A DNA stretch of 57,591 nucleotides from Candidatus Cloacimonadota bacterium (GTDB lineage Bacteria; Cloacimonadota; Cloacimonadia; Cloacimonadales; TCS61): positions 1-57,591 of the forward strand of contig JABIME010000019.1 in NCBI GenBank assembly GCA_018654125.1. The letters are read 5' to 3'. Shown here piece after piece: positions 17,732 through 26,650 of this stretch (position 1 is its first letter; each line of letters opens with the position of its first letter). Position numbers and translations under genes: made by a program. Under the pieces are notes generated by a model. The model did not search any database. It saw only the letters and a program-made list of their open reading frames with translations, and was not told the DNA's origin.

Positions 17732-18934
17732 ATGGCGATTCAAATTTCTCACAGAGCAAAGGCTATAAAGGCATCACCAACTCTTACGGTATCATCTCTT
17801 GCTAAACAAATGAAAGCAGATGGTATTAATGTGATCAATTTTGGTGTTGGAGAACCAGATTTTAATACTCCAAACTACATTAAAGATGAAGCTCATAAAG
17901 CAATTAATGATAACTTTACGAGATATACTGCCTCTTCGGGTATTCTTGAGTTAAGGCAGGCTATTTCTGCAAAATTAAAACGTGATAATCATCTTGATTG
18001 CGATCCAAGTGATATTCTGGTTTCTCCAGGTGCAAAGGCTTCAATCTTTTTTGTGTTGATGACAATTTGTGATCCACGTGATGAAGTTTTAATTCCTTCT
18101 CCTTATTGGGTGAGTTATACTTCTCAAGTAGAAATGGTTGATGCTTTCCCAATATTACTTCCTACCCGTGCAGCTTCCAATTTTAAAATTTCAGCAGAGC
18201 AATTGGAAGAAGCATTGGAATCTTTAAGCAATCCTAAAGCTCTTATTTTGAATTCACCTAATAATCCAACTGGTTCCATTTACAGTAAGAAGGAACTGGC
18301 AAAAATTGCTGCTGTCTGCGTGAAACACAATATTATGATTATCTCAGATGAAATATATGAAAAGTTGATCTATGATGGGAAAAAACATGTCTCAATAGCT
18401 ACGATAAGTGATGAGGTTCGCGAGCATACCGTTGTTATAAATGGAGTTTCTAAGGCTTATGCTATGACTGGCTGGAGGCTTGGTTATGCTGCGGGGCCTA
18501 AAGATATTATTAATCGTGCGGCCAGAATTCAAAGTCATTCAACTTCCTGTGTTAATTCAATAACACAAAAAGCAGCTATTGTAGCTTTAAGTGAGTGTGA
18601 TGGGAGCATAGCTGAAATGCGCGATGAATTCCAAAAACGCCGTAATTTTCTTGTTGATGAATTGAATAAAATTTCCAACGTAAAGTGTCGTCTTCCTCGT
18701 GGTGCTTTTTATGCAATGCCAAATATTTCCTATTACCTACACAATAACAAGTTGGGCATTAAGAACGGTGTGAAGATGTGTGAATATCTTCTTAAAGAGT
18801 ATAAAGTCGCAATTGTTTCCGGTTCTGCATTTGGAGCTGATAAATATGTACGGTTCTCATATGCTACAAGTATGGAAAACATTAAAGAAGGTTTACGAAG
18901 ATTTAAACAAGGATTATTAGATAGCTTAACATAA
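17732..18934 (+). CDS. PLP-dependent class I aminotransferase (aspartate aminotransferase-like)
   Basis: A 400-residue fold-type I aminotransferase. The PLP Schiff-base lysine is in VSKAYAMTGWRLGYAAGP (about residue 241). Other class I marks are INFGVGEPDFNTPNYI, PSPYWVSY, NSPNNPTG and ISDEIYEKLIYDG, plus a C-terminal Arg in VRFSYATS that would bind the substrate carboxylate. It most resembles bacterial aspartate aminotransferases, which link aspartate/oxaloacetate and glutamate/2-oxoglutarate; related enzymes act on aromatic or branched amino acids. The ATG at 17732 is preferred over one at 17726 because AGAGG sits eight bases before it. It begins 23 bp after glyS and likely shares its transcript. 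Confidence 0.93.
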   Translation: MAIQISHRAKAIKASPTLTVSSLAKQMKADGINVINFGVGEPDFNTPNYIKDEAHKAINDNFTRYTASSGILELRQAISAKLKRDNHLDCDPSDILVSPGAKASIFFVLMTICDPRDEVLIPSPYWVSYTSQVEMVDAFPILLPTRAASNFKISAEQLEEALESLSNPKALILNSPNNPTGSIYSKKELAKIAAVCVKHNIMIISDEIYEKLIYDGKKHVSIATISDEVREHTVVINGVSKAYAMTGWRLGYAAGPKDIINRAARIQSHSTSCVNSITQKAAIVALSECDGSIAEMRDEFQKRRNFLVDELNKISNVKCRLPRGAFYAMPNISYYLHNNKLGIKNGVKMCEYLLKEYKVAIVSGSAFGADKYVRFSYATSMENIKEGLRRFKQGLLDSLT

Positions 18935-18938
18935 TTTT

Positions 18939-19148
18939 ATGAAAGAATTTAAAGAGGAGATAGAAAAAAGACGCCAGGAACACAGGAATATGCGAAGTTC
19001 TTCCTGGATAAACTTTATTGTTCGAATTCTTGCTCTTATTTTTGTTATCATAATCATTAAATACTTTGCAGATCCGGATCCGGAAAAATTTAGAAGTTGG
19101 AAAACAAATACTAAAGCAGATACAATTAATGTTCAGGAGATTAAATGA
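18939..19148 (+). CDS. Small single-span membrane protein of unknown function
   Basis: The 69-residue protein has a charged, probably helical N-terminus (KEFKEEIEKRRQEHRNMR) and one hydrophobic segment at about residues 23-43 (INFIVRILALIFVIIIIKYF), then a short polar tail. It starts 4 bp after the aminotransferase stop and overlaps the PfkB-type kinase start (ATGA), so it is tightly placed in the operon and likely real. No family is recognised. By charge, the N-terminus is expected in the cytoplasm. Confidence 0.65.
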   Translation: MKEFKEEIEKRRQEHRNMRSSSWINFIVRILALIFVIIIIKYFADPDPEKFRSWKTNTKADTINVQEIK

Positions 19149-20041
19149 GCTTACTTATAGTTGGTTCAATTGCCTTAGATAATGTAAAAACCCCATTTGG
19201 GAAAGTTGAGCAGTCTTTGGGTGGCTCAGCTGTTTATACTTCGATGGTTAGCAAAAATTTCTGCAATAGTCATATTGTAGGAATTGTGGGAGAGGATTTT
19301 CCTAAAGAGCATTTTGAACTTCTTAATAGGAACAAAATCGATACTACAGACTTGAAAGTTGTTCCCGGTAGAACTTTTCATTGGTCTGGTGTTTATAATG
19401 ATATGAACAAAGCAGAAACACTTGATACCCAACTTAATGTTTTTGCTGATTTTGATCCAGAACTGTGTGATGGTAACAGAAATTGTGACTATTTATTTTT
19501 AGGTAATATCGATCCGGTTTTACAACTAAAAGTTCTAAAGCAAATGAATAATGCCAAAATTACTGCCTGTGATACAATGAATTTTTGGATAACGGGCGCA
19601 AGATTACAATTGATAGAAGTTATAAATAATGTTGATATTTTATTTATTAATGAAGATGAATTGAAAATGCTCACTAATGTAAATAATATTTATAAAGCTG
19701 CACAAAAAGCCAAAGAGATGGGGCCAAAACTGATTGTTGTAAAACGTGGTGAGTATGGTTCATTTGCATATTCTAATGATTTCATCTTTTTTGCTCCCGT
19801 ATATCCTGTTGTAGATGTTGTTGATCCAACAGGTGCTGGTGACAGTTTTGCAGGTGGATTTATGGGTTACATAGCTTCTGTTGGCAACATAGAAGAAACA
19901 ACAATTAAAAATGCAATGATATTTGGCTCTGTTACAGCTTCCTTTAATGTAGAATCATTTAGTGTGGAAAAACTTAAAAATATTAGCATGAATAATATTT
20001 TATCAAGAAAGAAAAAAGTAGAAAAAAGTATTTGTTTCTAA
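19145..20041 (+). CDS. PfkB/ribokinase family sugar kinase
   Basis: This 298-residue cytosolic kinase keeps the second PfkB signature VVDPTGAGDSFAGGFMGYI, in which Asp233 is the catalytic base and GAGD forms the anion hole. The N-terminus has LIVGSIALDNV and the substrate-binding glycines in QSLGGSAVYTS. The first signature is weaker than in ribokinase, so the substrate (ribose, adenosine, a deoxy-sugar or other) cannot be named. It overlaps the small membrane protein gene by 4 bp and is followed after 9 bp by a DUF975-like gene. No transporter sits next to it to hint at the sugar. Confidence 0.88.
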   Translation: MSLLIVGSIALDNVKTPFGKVEQSLGGSAVYTSMVSKNFCNSHIVGIVGEDFPKEHFELLNRNKIDTTDLKVVPGRTFHWSGVYNDMNKAETLDTQLNVFADFDPELCDGNRNCDYLFLGNIDPVLQLKVLKQMNNAKITACDTMNFWITGARLQLIEVINNVDILFINEDELKMLTNVNNIYKAAQKAKEMGPKLIVVKRGEYGSFAYSNDFIFFAPVYPVVDVVDPTGAGDSFAGGFMGYIASVGNIEETTIKNAMIFGSVTASFNVESFSVEKLKNISMNNILSRKKKVEKSICF

Positions 20042-20050
20042 GGAGGGAAT

Positions 20051-20716
20051 ATGAATAATAGTTCAACAATTAGAAGTTTTGCACGCGAATCTTTAACGGG
20101 TAATTGGCTAAACGCAATACTAGCAAGCATGATATTCAGCGGTATAATATCTGTTGTTGGCTCGGCTTATGGAGTTGTATTTCTTATAATGGGTGCACTT
20201 TTATTTGGTTTGTACCTTTACTATTTAACCCTAATCAGAGAGAAGATCGGTGATTTTAATTTGCTATTCAAGGCTTTCACTTTTTCAGGGCCAAATTTAG
20301 GTTTGTTTGGAAAAACATTGGGTGTATATCTGCTAATGAATCTATTTATTTTTTTATGGATGCTGTTGCTGATTGTTCCAGGAATAGTAGCAGCATATTC
20401 CTACCGAATGTCGCTCTATCTTTTAATAGATAATCCTGAAATTGGTGTTTCGGAAGCTTTAAGAAAAAGTAAAGAAATGATGAACGGATATAAAGCAAGG
20501 TTATTTTATCTGGATCTAAGCTTTATTGGCTGGGCATTACTTTGTGTTCTTACTTTTGGGATTGGTATTCTTTGGCTGTATCCTTACATGTTAACTTCTC
20601 AGGCTATTTTTTATGAAGAGCTGCGTAAAGATCTTGGATTAACAACGAAAGTTAAGGAAAATGAAGCCAACATTATTGAAGAAATAGACCCAAAAATTGG
20701 TGGAGTTGTCGAATAG
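20051..20716 (+). CDS. DUF975-like integral membrane protein
   Basis: The 221-residue protein has about five or six hydrophobic segments (about 20-40, 42-58, 92-115, 118-135, 155-175, 178-195). The conserved LLIVPGIVAAYSYRMSLYLL stretch, the DNPEIGVSEALRKSKEMMNG helix and the GWALLCVLTFGIGILWLYPY end are typical of DUF975 proteins of unknown function. GGAGG lies 5-6 bases before the ATG. It is the last gene before a very strong hairpin terminator. Membrane location is clear; the role is not. Confidence 0.75.
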   Translation: MNNSSTIRSFARESLTGNWLNAILASMIFSGIISVVGSAYGVVFLIMGALLFGLYLYYLTLIREKIGDFNLLFKAFTFSGPNLGLFGKTLGVYLLMNLFIFLWMLLLIVPGIVAAYSYRMSLYLLIDNPEIGVSEALRKSKEMMNGYKARLFYLDLSFIGWALLCVLTFGIGILWLYPYMLTSQAIFYEELRKDLGLTTKVKENEANIIEEIDPKIGGVVE

Positions 20717-20726
20717 ATAAATTGAC

Positions 20727-20778
20727 TGTTTAAAACAACATTCTGCGGAACACTTTCCGCAGAATGTTGTTTTAAACA
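20727..20778 (+). terminator. Perfect 24-bp hairpin terminator
   Basis: Arms at 20727-20750 and 20755-20778 are exact complements with a 4-base loop (CACT), 10 bp after the DUF975-like stop. The outer stem carries AAAAC on the left and GTTTT on the right, so it could end transcription from either side. The following gene is also on the plus strand and must have its own promoter. Confidence 0.8.
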
Positions 20779-20907
20779 TAAATAATAGAATGAGAAGTAT
20801 TGACTGAATACTCTTACTTTAAGCAGGTTTAGGGCTGTTGTGCATAATTGCATTTATAAGGAATATTAAATGCATTATAATTGTTAAGAAATATAAAAGG
20901 TGAATTT

Positions 20908-21729
20908 GTGAAGTGGCGGTTTTTAATTAATTCAAAATTGAGCCCAGCTGAGAATATGGCAATCGATGAAGCCATATTTGAAAGCATACAAGATGGAAGG
21001 TCTCTTCCTACAATAAGATTTTATGGATGGGATCCTTCAACAGTATCTTGCGGTTATAATCAAGAAGTATCAAAAGAGGTTGATTTTATGGCTTTAAAGG
21101 AATATGGTTTTGGCTTTGTGAGGAGACCAACCGGTGGAAGACTGGTTCTTCATGATGATGAAGTAACTTATTCCGTCATAAGCCCTGCTTCTGGTAGGCT
21201 TTCTGGGAACATAACCGAATCTTATTCTGAAATAAGCAAGGCTTTGGCATTAGGGCTGGAACATATTGGTATAGTTGTAGACTTTGAAAAAGGTAACTTA
21301 ACTTCCGAACACCAAAGGCAGGTAGCAAACCCTTGTTTTACAAGTAGTTCTAGGTATGAGTTAAACTACCAGAAAAAAAAAATAGTTGGAAGTGCACAGG
21401 TTAGAAAGAATAACTGCATTCTGCAGCATGGTTCAATTTTACTTAATCATGGTCAAAGCAAGTTAGCCAAGATCTTACCAGGTCTTACGATTGACCAGAA
21501 AGAGCGAATGGTGAAGTACTTGAATAGAAAAACAATTGGCATTAATGAAATTCTTGAAATGCCAATAAGTTACAAAACAGCGGTTAATTATCTGATTAAA
21601 GGATTCAAAGAAAAATGGACAAAAGATGACTTTGTGATCCATAAAAACCTTGAAACTTATGAACTTGATATTGCTGAAAAATTGAGAATAAGTAAGTACT
21701 TGACAGATGAATGGAACCAAAAGAAATGA
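20908..21729 (+). CDS. LipM-like octanoyltransferase / lipoate-protein ligase A family
   Basis: A 273-residue BPL/LplA/LipB-fold protein that likely moves octanoyl from acyl carrier protein to lipoyl domains. It has SPAENMAIDEAI, the VSCGYNQ element, the substrate-loop motif RRPTGGRLVLHDDEVTYSV, and a Cys in NPCFTSSSRYEL at about residue 143, where Bacillus LipM has its acyl-carrying Cys150. The lysine of KKKIVGSAQVRKNNCILQHG is also kept. These favour LipM over the ATP-using LplA. I place the start at GTG 20908, with AGGTG six bases upstream; a TTG at 20881 lacks a site. It stands alone after a terminator; no lipA or target enzyme is adjacent. Confidence 0.87.
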   Translation: MKWRFLINSKLSPAENMAIDEAIFESIQDGRSLPTIRFYGWDPSTVSCGYNQEVSKEVDFMALKEYGFGFVRRPTGGRLVLHDDEVTYSVISPASGRLSGNITESYSEISKALALGLEHIGIVVDFEKGNLTSEHQRQVANPCFTSSSRYELNYQKKKIVGSAQVRKNNCILQHGSILLNHGQSKLAKILPGLTIDQKERMVKYLNRKTIGINEILEMPISYKTAVNYLIKGFKEKWTKDDFVIHKNLETYELDIAEKLRISKYLTDEWNQKK

Positions 21730-21837
21730 GAAATAAAAAATTGGGAGTATTAGAAAATATAGATTGACACGATTTTTTTTAATATAGTTTTTGTTCAAAT
21801 GAAAAGTATTTAATAAATAATTTAGGGAGGATTATTA

Positions 21838-24800
21838 ATGCTTAAGAAAATCATAATTTCACTCATGTTAGCTTTTCTGTTTACAACAATATTATCTGCC
21901 GGAACTACTGGAAAACTTGCGGGTAAAGTAACAGATGAGAAAGGGAATCCTATCCCCTTTGCAAATATAACAATAATGGATGGTGAAACACTTGTTTCTG
22001 GTATGATGACCAAAGAAAATGGTTCATACTTCATTATTAATATTACACCTGGAGTTTATGACGTATTTTGTATGAGAGGTGGATTTAGAACACAAAAAAG
22101 ATCCGGTGTAAAGATAAGCTTAGATCTTACTCAAATCGAAAATTTCAAAATGCCTCAACAAGCTATAGAAATTGAAGGATTTGATGTTGTTGAAAGTAAG
22201 GTTGAAATGATTCAGCCAACTAAAACACAATCAGGTAAAACTATCTCAGCTGCAGACATTGAAGATATTTCTGTTACGCAGATCGAAGATGTGATTGCAA
22301 TGCAGGCTGGTGTTACACTCAATAATGGTGAAATCCATGTCCGTGGTGGAAGATCTAATGAGATGGCCTATACTGTTGACGGAATGTCAGTTTCTGACCC
22401 TGTAGACGGTGGAGCTGCTCTTACTATTGATACTGATGCTATTGCAGATATGGATGTGATGACTGGTGGGCTAACTGCTGAGTATGGTAATGCTCAATCT
22501 GGTATGGTTAATATTGTAACCAAAAGTGGTTCACGTGATTATTCAGGAAAGTTTGAAGCTATTTCAGACCACTTGATCGATTCTCCTGATAATAGCAACA
22601 GAGATGTAATAAAGTTCGCTATCGGGGGACCTGTATTAAGCCCATTAGTTTCTTCTCTTAGAGATAAATTTACTTTCTATCTTAATGCTGTAGGAAGTTG
22701 GCATGATACAAGATATAAAGACTATCTCACCTTAAACCCATATGAAGATCTCGATGGACTGGTTAGTAGTTGGTCAGATTATGTACAATATGATCCTTAT
22801 GAAGGTAGAGAAGATATTATAGGTTTTAACACAGGCAATAGAAACTATAACGATTATAATGCAAACTTGAAAATGAAGTATAAATTTAATGAACGTCAGA
22901 ATATTACTTTTGCTGTTCGAGGTGATAAATATGATCGTCTTCCATTTGCTCATAATTGGAGATATGCTTTAGAACATTATGCTAAAACTGCAGGAGAGCA
23001 AAGGCAATATATTGCTACCTACGATCAAACTATTGGTTCTCAAATAAATATTAAAGTAAAAGCCAGTATGTACGAGAAAAGCGTTTCTCAGTCACCAAGA
23101 GACATTAATAGAGAAGACTGGTTTGCATTGGATTCTGGGTCTGATTTTAATCTGTATGGTGATAATCAACTAGGAACTACTGAGGGTATTTTCTATCTCA
23201 CTGAAGAAGATAACAATATTGTGAGCGATGTTGAAGATTATACCTGGGAATTTGAAACACTTACTGGGTTGCCAATGGGTATTCCTTTTGTTGAACCAGG
23301 TACAGTATACAATACTTACATTGACGATGGTAACAAAATGTTACAATTAAAAACTGATGTTGAATATCAAGCTAATGAAACTCATGGTTTGAAGACGGGG
23401 TTTGAAGTAATTAAACATACGATCGAGAAAGATCAGTGGAGAAATCCTTGGGAACTTTCAGTTAGCAGATACACAGATTATCTAAATGAATGTGAACCAG
23501 AGGCAACTATTTTAGAGGGAGATTCAATTCCCGGAACAGGAACTTTTGCTCTAAGTGATACGTATTTTTATTCAAGAGATGATCTTTTAGCTGCAACAAT
23601 TGCCTCATCAGGATTAACGGATGGATACAAGGCTGAACCATGGCAAGGTGGGTTATATCTGCAAGATGCAATGGTTTGGGAAGGATTGATAATTAATGCT
23701 GGTGTTCGTTGTGATGTTTGGCATCTTGGTGATGATTATGAAATTAAAACAGCTAGTTACAATGGCTCTTATCTAGAATCTATTGATCCTAATAATTCCA
23801 TGAATGAAGAAACGTATAAGATCGCAGATTCAACAGGTACTTTAATAATACCACCTCAAGATACACATCCTATAGAATATGCGAAATATATGAGTGCTGT
23901 AGATTACCATGGAAGAATCAGCGACAGATTCAGCCAACCACAATTTATGATCTCACCGCGTCTTGGTGTCTCACACCCTATTTCAGAAAAAAGCGTATTG
24001 CATTTTGTTTATAACTATCAAAGACAACTACCTCAAATGCAGTATATTTTTACAACAGGTAGACCTATAGATGTTGTTACAAATCCGGGATCAAATGTAA
24101 TTGTAGGCAATCCTGAGCTTAAAGACCAGACTACAATTACTTATGAAGCAGGTCTGCAATATCAGCTTCATGATGATTATGTTATGGATATCACGGGTTA
24201 TTTCAAGAATGTATATAATTATGTTAGTACTATAGAAGTAGAAGACCCTGAAGATCCTACGATAAAGTGGAATGAATATGTTTCTGAAGATTATGGTAGT
24301 GTTCGAGGAATTGATTTGAATATAAGCAAATTCCTATCAAACTTTTTCTCAGGATCGGCTGCCTATTCTTTAACATGGGCAAACGGGAATCACTCTGAAA
24401 CTACTACAGATAATGATGAAAGTTTGCGAGAATTTCCTTTAGAATGGGATACTAGACATAATTTTAACTTTAATATTACTTTTAAAGTTGGTGCAGGTGA
24501 AGAATTCTATATTCCTTTCACTGAGGCAGTACTACCACTTCAGGATTTCTCAATTAATTTCCTCTATAATCTTGCTTCAGGTTCTCCATATACACCACAT
24601 TCTCTTATTAATGGTGAAGATACACCTGACCTAAATGTTAATAGTGCATTTGCTCCTCATACAGCAAATGCAAATTTGAAATTTACTAAAAACTTCAGTT
24701 TTGGTAAAAATATGAAAATCAGATGCTATGCAAATATTTCAAACTTATTTAACAAAGATAACTTTAACAGTGTTTATCCAATAACTGGAAATCCATATGA

Positions 24801-24936
24801 TGAAGGTGTAGATTTAGAGCTTGCTGGTGGGTATTATGATCAAAATTTAGGATCTATTTATAGTGAATTTGATAGAGATCCATCAAAAGTTGCGGCTGGA
24901 AGAACTTATTCGTTTGGATTGACTTATATTTGGTAA
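21838..24936 (+). CDS. TonB-dependent receptor with N-terminal carboxypeptidase-regulatory-like domain
   Basis: The 1032-residue outer-membrane protein has a signal peptide (ends near LSAG, residue 22), then a carboxypeptidase-regulatory-like beta domain at about 23-110 (GKVTDEKGNPIPFANITIMD). The plug follows at about 115-230 (IEDVIAMQAGVTLNNGEIHV, then RGGRSNEMAYTVDGMSV and AEYGNAQSGMVNIVTKSG). The 22-strand-type barrel fills the rest, ending in SFGLTYIW with a terminal aromatic residue. EGFDVVES near residue 100 may be the TonB box. It is followed directly by exbB, two exbD and tonB, which could energise it. The substrate is unknown; there is no SusD partner. GGGAGG lies upstream of the ATG. 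Confidence 0.9.
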   Translation: MLKKIIISLMLAFLFTTILSAGTTGKLAGKVTDEKGNPIPFANITIMDGETLVSGMMTKENGSYFIINITPGVYDVFCMRGGFRTQKRSGVKISLDLTQIENFKMPQQAIEIEGFDVVESKVEMIQPTKTQSGKTISAADIEDISVTQIEDVIAMQAGVTLNNGEIHVRGGRSNEMAYTVDGMSVSDPVDGGAALTIDTDAIADMDVMTGGLTAEYGNAQSGMVNIVTKSGSRDYSGKFEAISDHLIDSPDNSNRDVIKFAIGGPVLSPLVSSLRDKFTFYLNAVGSWHDTRYKDYLTLNPYEDLDGLVSSWSDYVQYDPYEGREDIIGFNTGNRNYNDYNANLKMKYKFNERQNITFAVRGDKYDRLPFAHNWRYALEHYAKTAGEQRQYIATYDQTIGSQINIKVKASMYEKSVSQSPRDINREDWFALDSGSDFNLYGDNQLGTTEGIFYLTEEDNNIVSDVEDYTWEFETLTGLPMGIPFVEPGTVYNTYIDDGNKMLQLKTDVEYQANETHGLKTGFEVIKHTIEKDQWRNPWELSVSRYTDYLNECEPEATILEGDSIPGTGTFALSDTYFYSRDDLLAATIASSGLTDGYKAEPWQGGLYLQDAMVWEGLIINAGVRCDVWHLGDDYEIKTASYNGSYLESIDPNNSMNEETYKIADSTGTLIIPPQDTHPIEYAKYMSAVDYHGRISDRFSQPQFMISPRLGVSHPISEKSVLHFVYNYQRQLPQMQYIFTTGRPIDVVTNPGSNVIVGNPELKDQTTITYEAGLQYQLHDDYVMDITGYFKNVYNYVSTIEVEDPEDPTIKWNEYVSEDYGSVRGIDLNISKFLSNFFSGSAAYSLTWANGNHSETTTDNDESLREFPLEWDTRHNFNFNITFKVGAGEEFYIPFTEAVLPLQDFSINFLYNLASGSPYTPHSLINGEDTPDLNVNSAFAPHTANANLKFTKNFSFGKNMKIRCYANISNLFNKDNFNSVYPITGNPYDEGVDLELAGGYYDQNLGSIYSEFDRDPSKVAAGRTYSFGLTYIW

Positions 24937-24969
24937 AAAAAATAAAAAAATAAATTTGGAGGATATAAA

Positions 24970-25800
24970 ATGAGGAAAAGACTATTAGCTATATTTATGG
25001 TTTTAGCAATTGCTAATTTCATGTTTACTGCGATTGCCTTTGCGCAAGAAGTTGTTGCTGAAGAGGAAGCTGCAGTTGAAGAAGTTACTACTGAAGAAGT
25101 TGTAACTGAGGATGTTGTTGAAGAAGTTCCATTTGAGGAAACTTCGCAATCTGGTGGGCTTGAAATGTTTGCCCGTAAAATTGTTGGAAGTGGATTAGTC
25201 GACCTGTTCATTCAGGGTGGATTTGTAATGTATCCAATGCTCCTTCTTCTAATTTGGGGTATTGCAACTATCATTTGGAAAATAATCTCTCTCAGTTATG
25301 CAAAAATAAATCTTAATGAGTTTCTTGGTAATGTTATTCCACTTATCGAAGAAAAAAAATATGATGAAGCACTTAAACTTTGTGAAGAAACAAAGGGACC
25401 AGTTGCAGCCGTTATGCATAATGGTCTTCTTAAAGTGGATAAAGGTATCGATGCTGTAGAAAAAGCTATTGAAAATGCTGGTGTTATCGAAATGGCATTT
25501 TTAGAGAAAGGATTTATTCCACTTTCTACAACTATTAACCTTGCTCCAATGTTTGGTTTCTTCGGAACAATCGTTGGTATGATCAGAGCTTTCCGTGATA
25601 TTGCAGCTGCTGGTGAAGTTGAGCCAACAATTGTTGCTACAGGAATCCAAATTGCTCTTATTACTACAGCTGCTGGTTTGGCTGTTGCTATTCCAATGCA
25701 GTTCTTTAATAATATGTTCCTCGGCATGGTAGACGGACTTGTAATGGATATGCAAAGAGGATCTGAAAAAATGATCGAAACTCTTGTAGAAAATAAATAG
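24970..25800 (+). CDS. exbB: MotA/TolQ/ExbB proton channel protein with acidic N-terminal extension
   Basis: The 276-residue inner-membrane channel works with ExbD to use the proton gradient to drive TonB. It begins with what looks like a cleavable signal peptide (cleavage after AFA, about residue 25). A 35-residue acidic Glu/Val/Thr stretch (26-60) follows, then the first conventional membrane helix at about 84-108. The conserved tandem helices are at about 165-185 (PLSTTINLAPMFGFFGTIVG) and 210-235 (GIQIALITTAAGLAVAIPMQ). The tail is cytoplasmic. GGAGG precedes the ATG. It sits between the TonB-dependent receptor and two exbD genes. The extension would be periplasmic. Confidence 0.93.
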   Translation: MRKRLLAIFMVLAIANFMFTAIAFAQEVVAEEEAAVEEVTTEEVVTEDVVEEVPFEETSQSGGLEMFARKIVGSGLVDLFIQGGFVMYPMLLLLIWGIATIIWKIISLSYAKINLNEFLGNVIPLIEEKKYDEALKLCEETKGPVAAVMHNGLLKVDKGIDAVEKAIENAGVIEMAFLEKGFIPLSTTINLAPMFGFFGTIVGMIRAFRDIAAAGEVEPTIVATGIQIALITTAAGLAVAIPMQFFNNMFLGMVDGLVMDMQRGSEKMIETLVENK

Positions 25801-25809
25801 GGGGCAAAT

Positions 25810-26226
25810 GTGTTACGCAGAAAAAGAAAAGATCTGGGAGGTATTCCCACAGCATCAATGTCTGATGTTGCTTTTCTGCTGCTTGTCTTCTTTCTATCTA
25901 CTACAAAGTTTGATATAAAAAAGGGATTAGGGATAGTTTTGCCTGCTGTATCTGATGGTACACAAAAAAAGGTTAAACTAAAAGATGAGAATCTTACAAA
26001 GATCTGGATAGATAAGGATGGACAAATTACTCTTATCTCAGGTGGAAACGAGCAAATCGTTCCAATGAATGAATTAGAGAAAACCATCCATAATATTGTA
26101 AAAGATAATCCAGATATGGTTATATCCCTTAAAACAGATAGAAAAAGTAAATACCAGTATATGGTTAAAGCTTTAGATAAGCTTCAAGCCTCTGGTGCAG
26201 AAAAAATTTCTTTGTCAACAAACTAG
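25810..26226 (+). CDS. exbD: ExbD/TolR-type proton channel subunit 1
   Basis: The 138-residue protein has a short basic cytoplasmic start (LRRKRKDLGG), one membrane helix at about 18-34 containing the family's proton-path aspartate, Asp19, in ASMSDVAFLLLVFFLSTT, and a periplasmic domain of about 100 residues. It begins with GTG 9 bp after exbB, with GGGGG upstream. Together with the next gene it forms a pair of non-identical ExbD subunits, as seen in many FCB genomes. ExbD transmits proton flow through ExbB to TonB. Confidence 0.92.
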   Translation: MLRRKRKDLGGIPTASMSDVAFLLLVFFLSTTKFDIKKGLGIVLPAVSDGTQKKVKLKDENLTKIWIDKDGQITLISGGNEQIVPMNELEKTIHNIVKDNPDMVISLKTDRKSKYQYMVKALDKLQASGAEKISLSTN

Positions 26227-26235
26227 GAAGGTATT

Positions 26236-26643
26236 ATGGCTAATATTAAGAAAAGTGCAAGACCAGAAACTGCAATACCTACTGCATCTATGTCAGACAT
26301 AGCTTTCCTACTTCTTTTATTCTTCATGGTTTCTACTGTGTTTGTTAGAGAAAAAGGAATACCCGTAAGAATGCCGAAAGCTGTAAGTATTGAAAAAATT
26401 CCACGTAATCATTCAGCTACTATTTATGTGAATAAAAGTGGATTGATATCGATTGATGATTTCGTAGTTTCCATACCTGATGTAAAGTACGTAATGCAAA
26501 AGAAATTAGCAGATGACTTTAATGTGCTAACTTGCTTCAGAACAGATAAAGATACAAGTTATGGTATCATGTCTGACATCTTGAATCAATTACGCGAGGC
26601 TCAAACTTTGCGCGTATATTTTGAAGCTAAGTTGCAAAGGTAG
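26236..26643 (+). CDS. exbD: ExbD/TolR-type proton channel subunit 2
   Basis: This 135-residue second ExbD begins 9 bp after the first. It has a basic cytoplasmic start, a membrane helix at about 20-36 with Asp21 in TASMSDIAFLLLLFFMVSTV, and a periplasmic domain with VNKSGLISIDD. It shares the TASMSD(V/I)AFLLL core with subunit 1 but is otherwise divergent, so the two may form a mixed dimer or serve different partners. AGGAAGG precedes the ATG. Co-transcription with exbB and tonB is almost certain. Confidence 0.92.
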   Translation: MANIKKSARPETAIPTASMSDIAFLLLLFFMVSTVFVREKGIPVRMPKAVSIEKIPRNHSATIYVNKSGLISIDDFVVSIPDVKYVMQKKLADDFNVLTCFRTDKDTSYGIMSDILNQLREAQTLRVYFEAKLQR

Positions 26644-26650
26644 GTGAAAT

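Noticed and set aside
21764..21793. TTGACA followed by TATAGT as a promoter for the TonB-dependent receptor gene
   Set aside because: The spacer is only about 13 bases, too short for a sigma-70 promoter. A Bacteroidetes-type -33/-7 reading (TTG...TAnnTTTG) is also off by one base, so I did not list it.
25296..26087. A 263-codon minus-strand open frame across exbB and exbD
   Set aside because: It lies opposite two strongly conserved proton-channel genes and has no recognisable protein features beyond mirrored codon bias.
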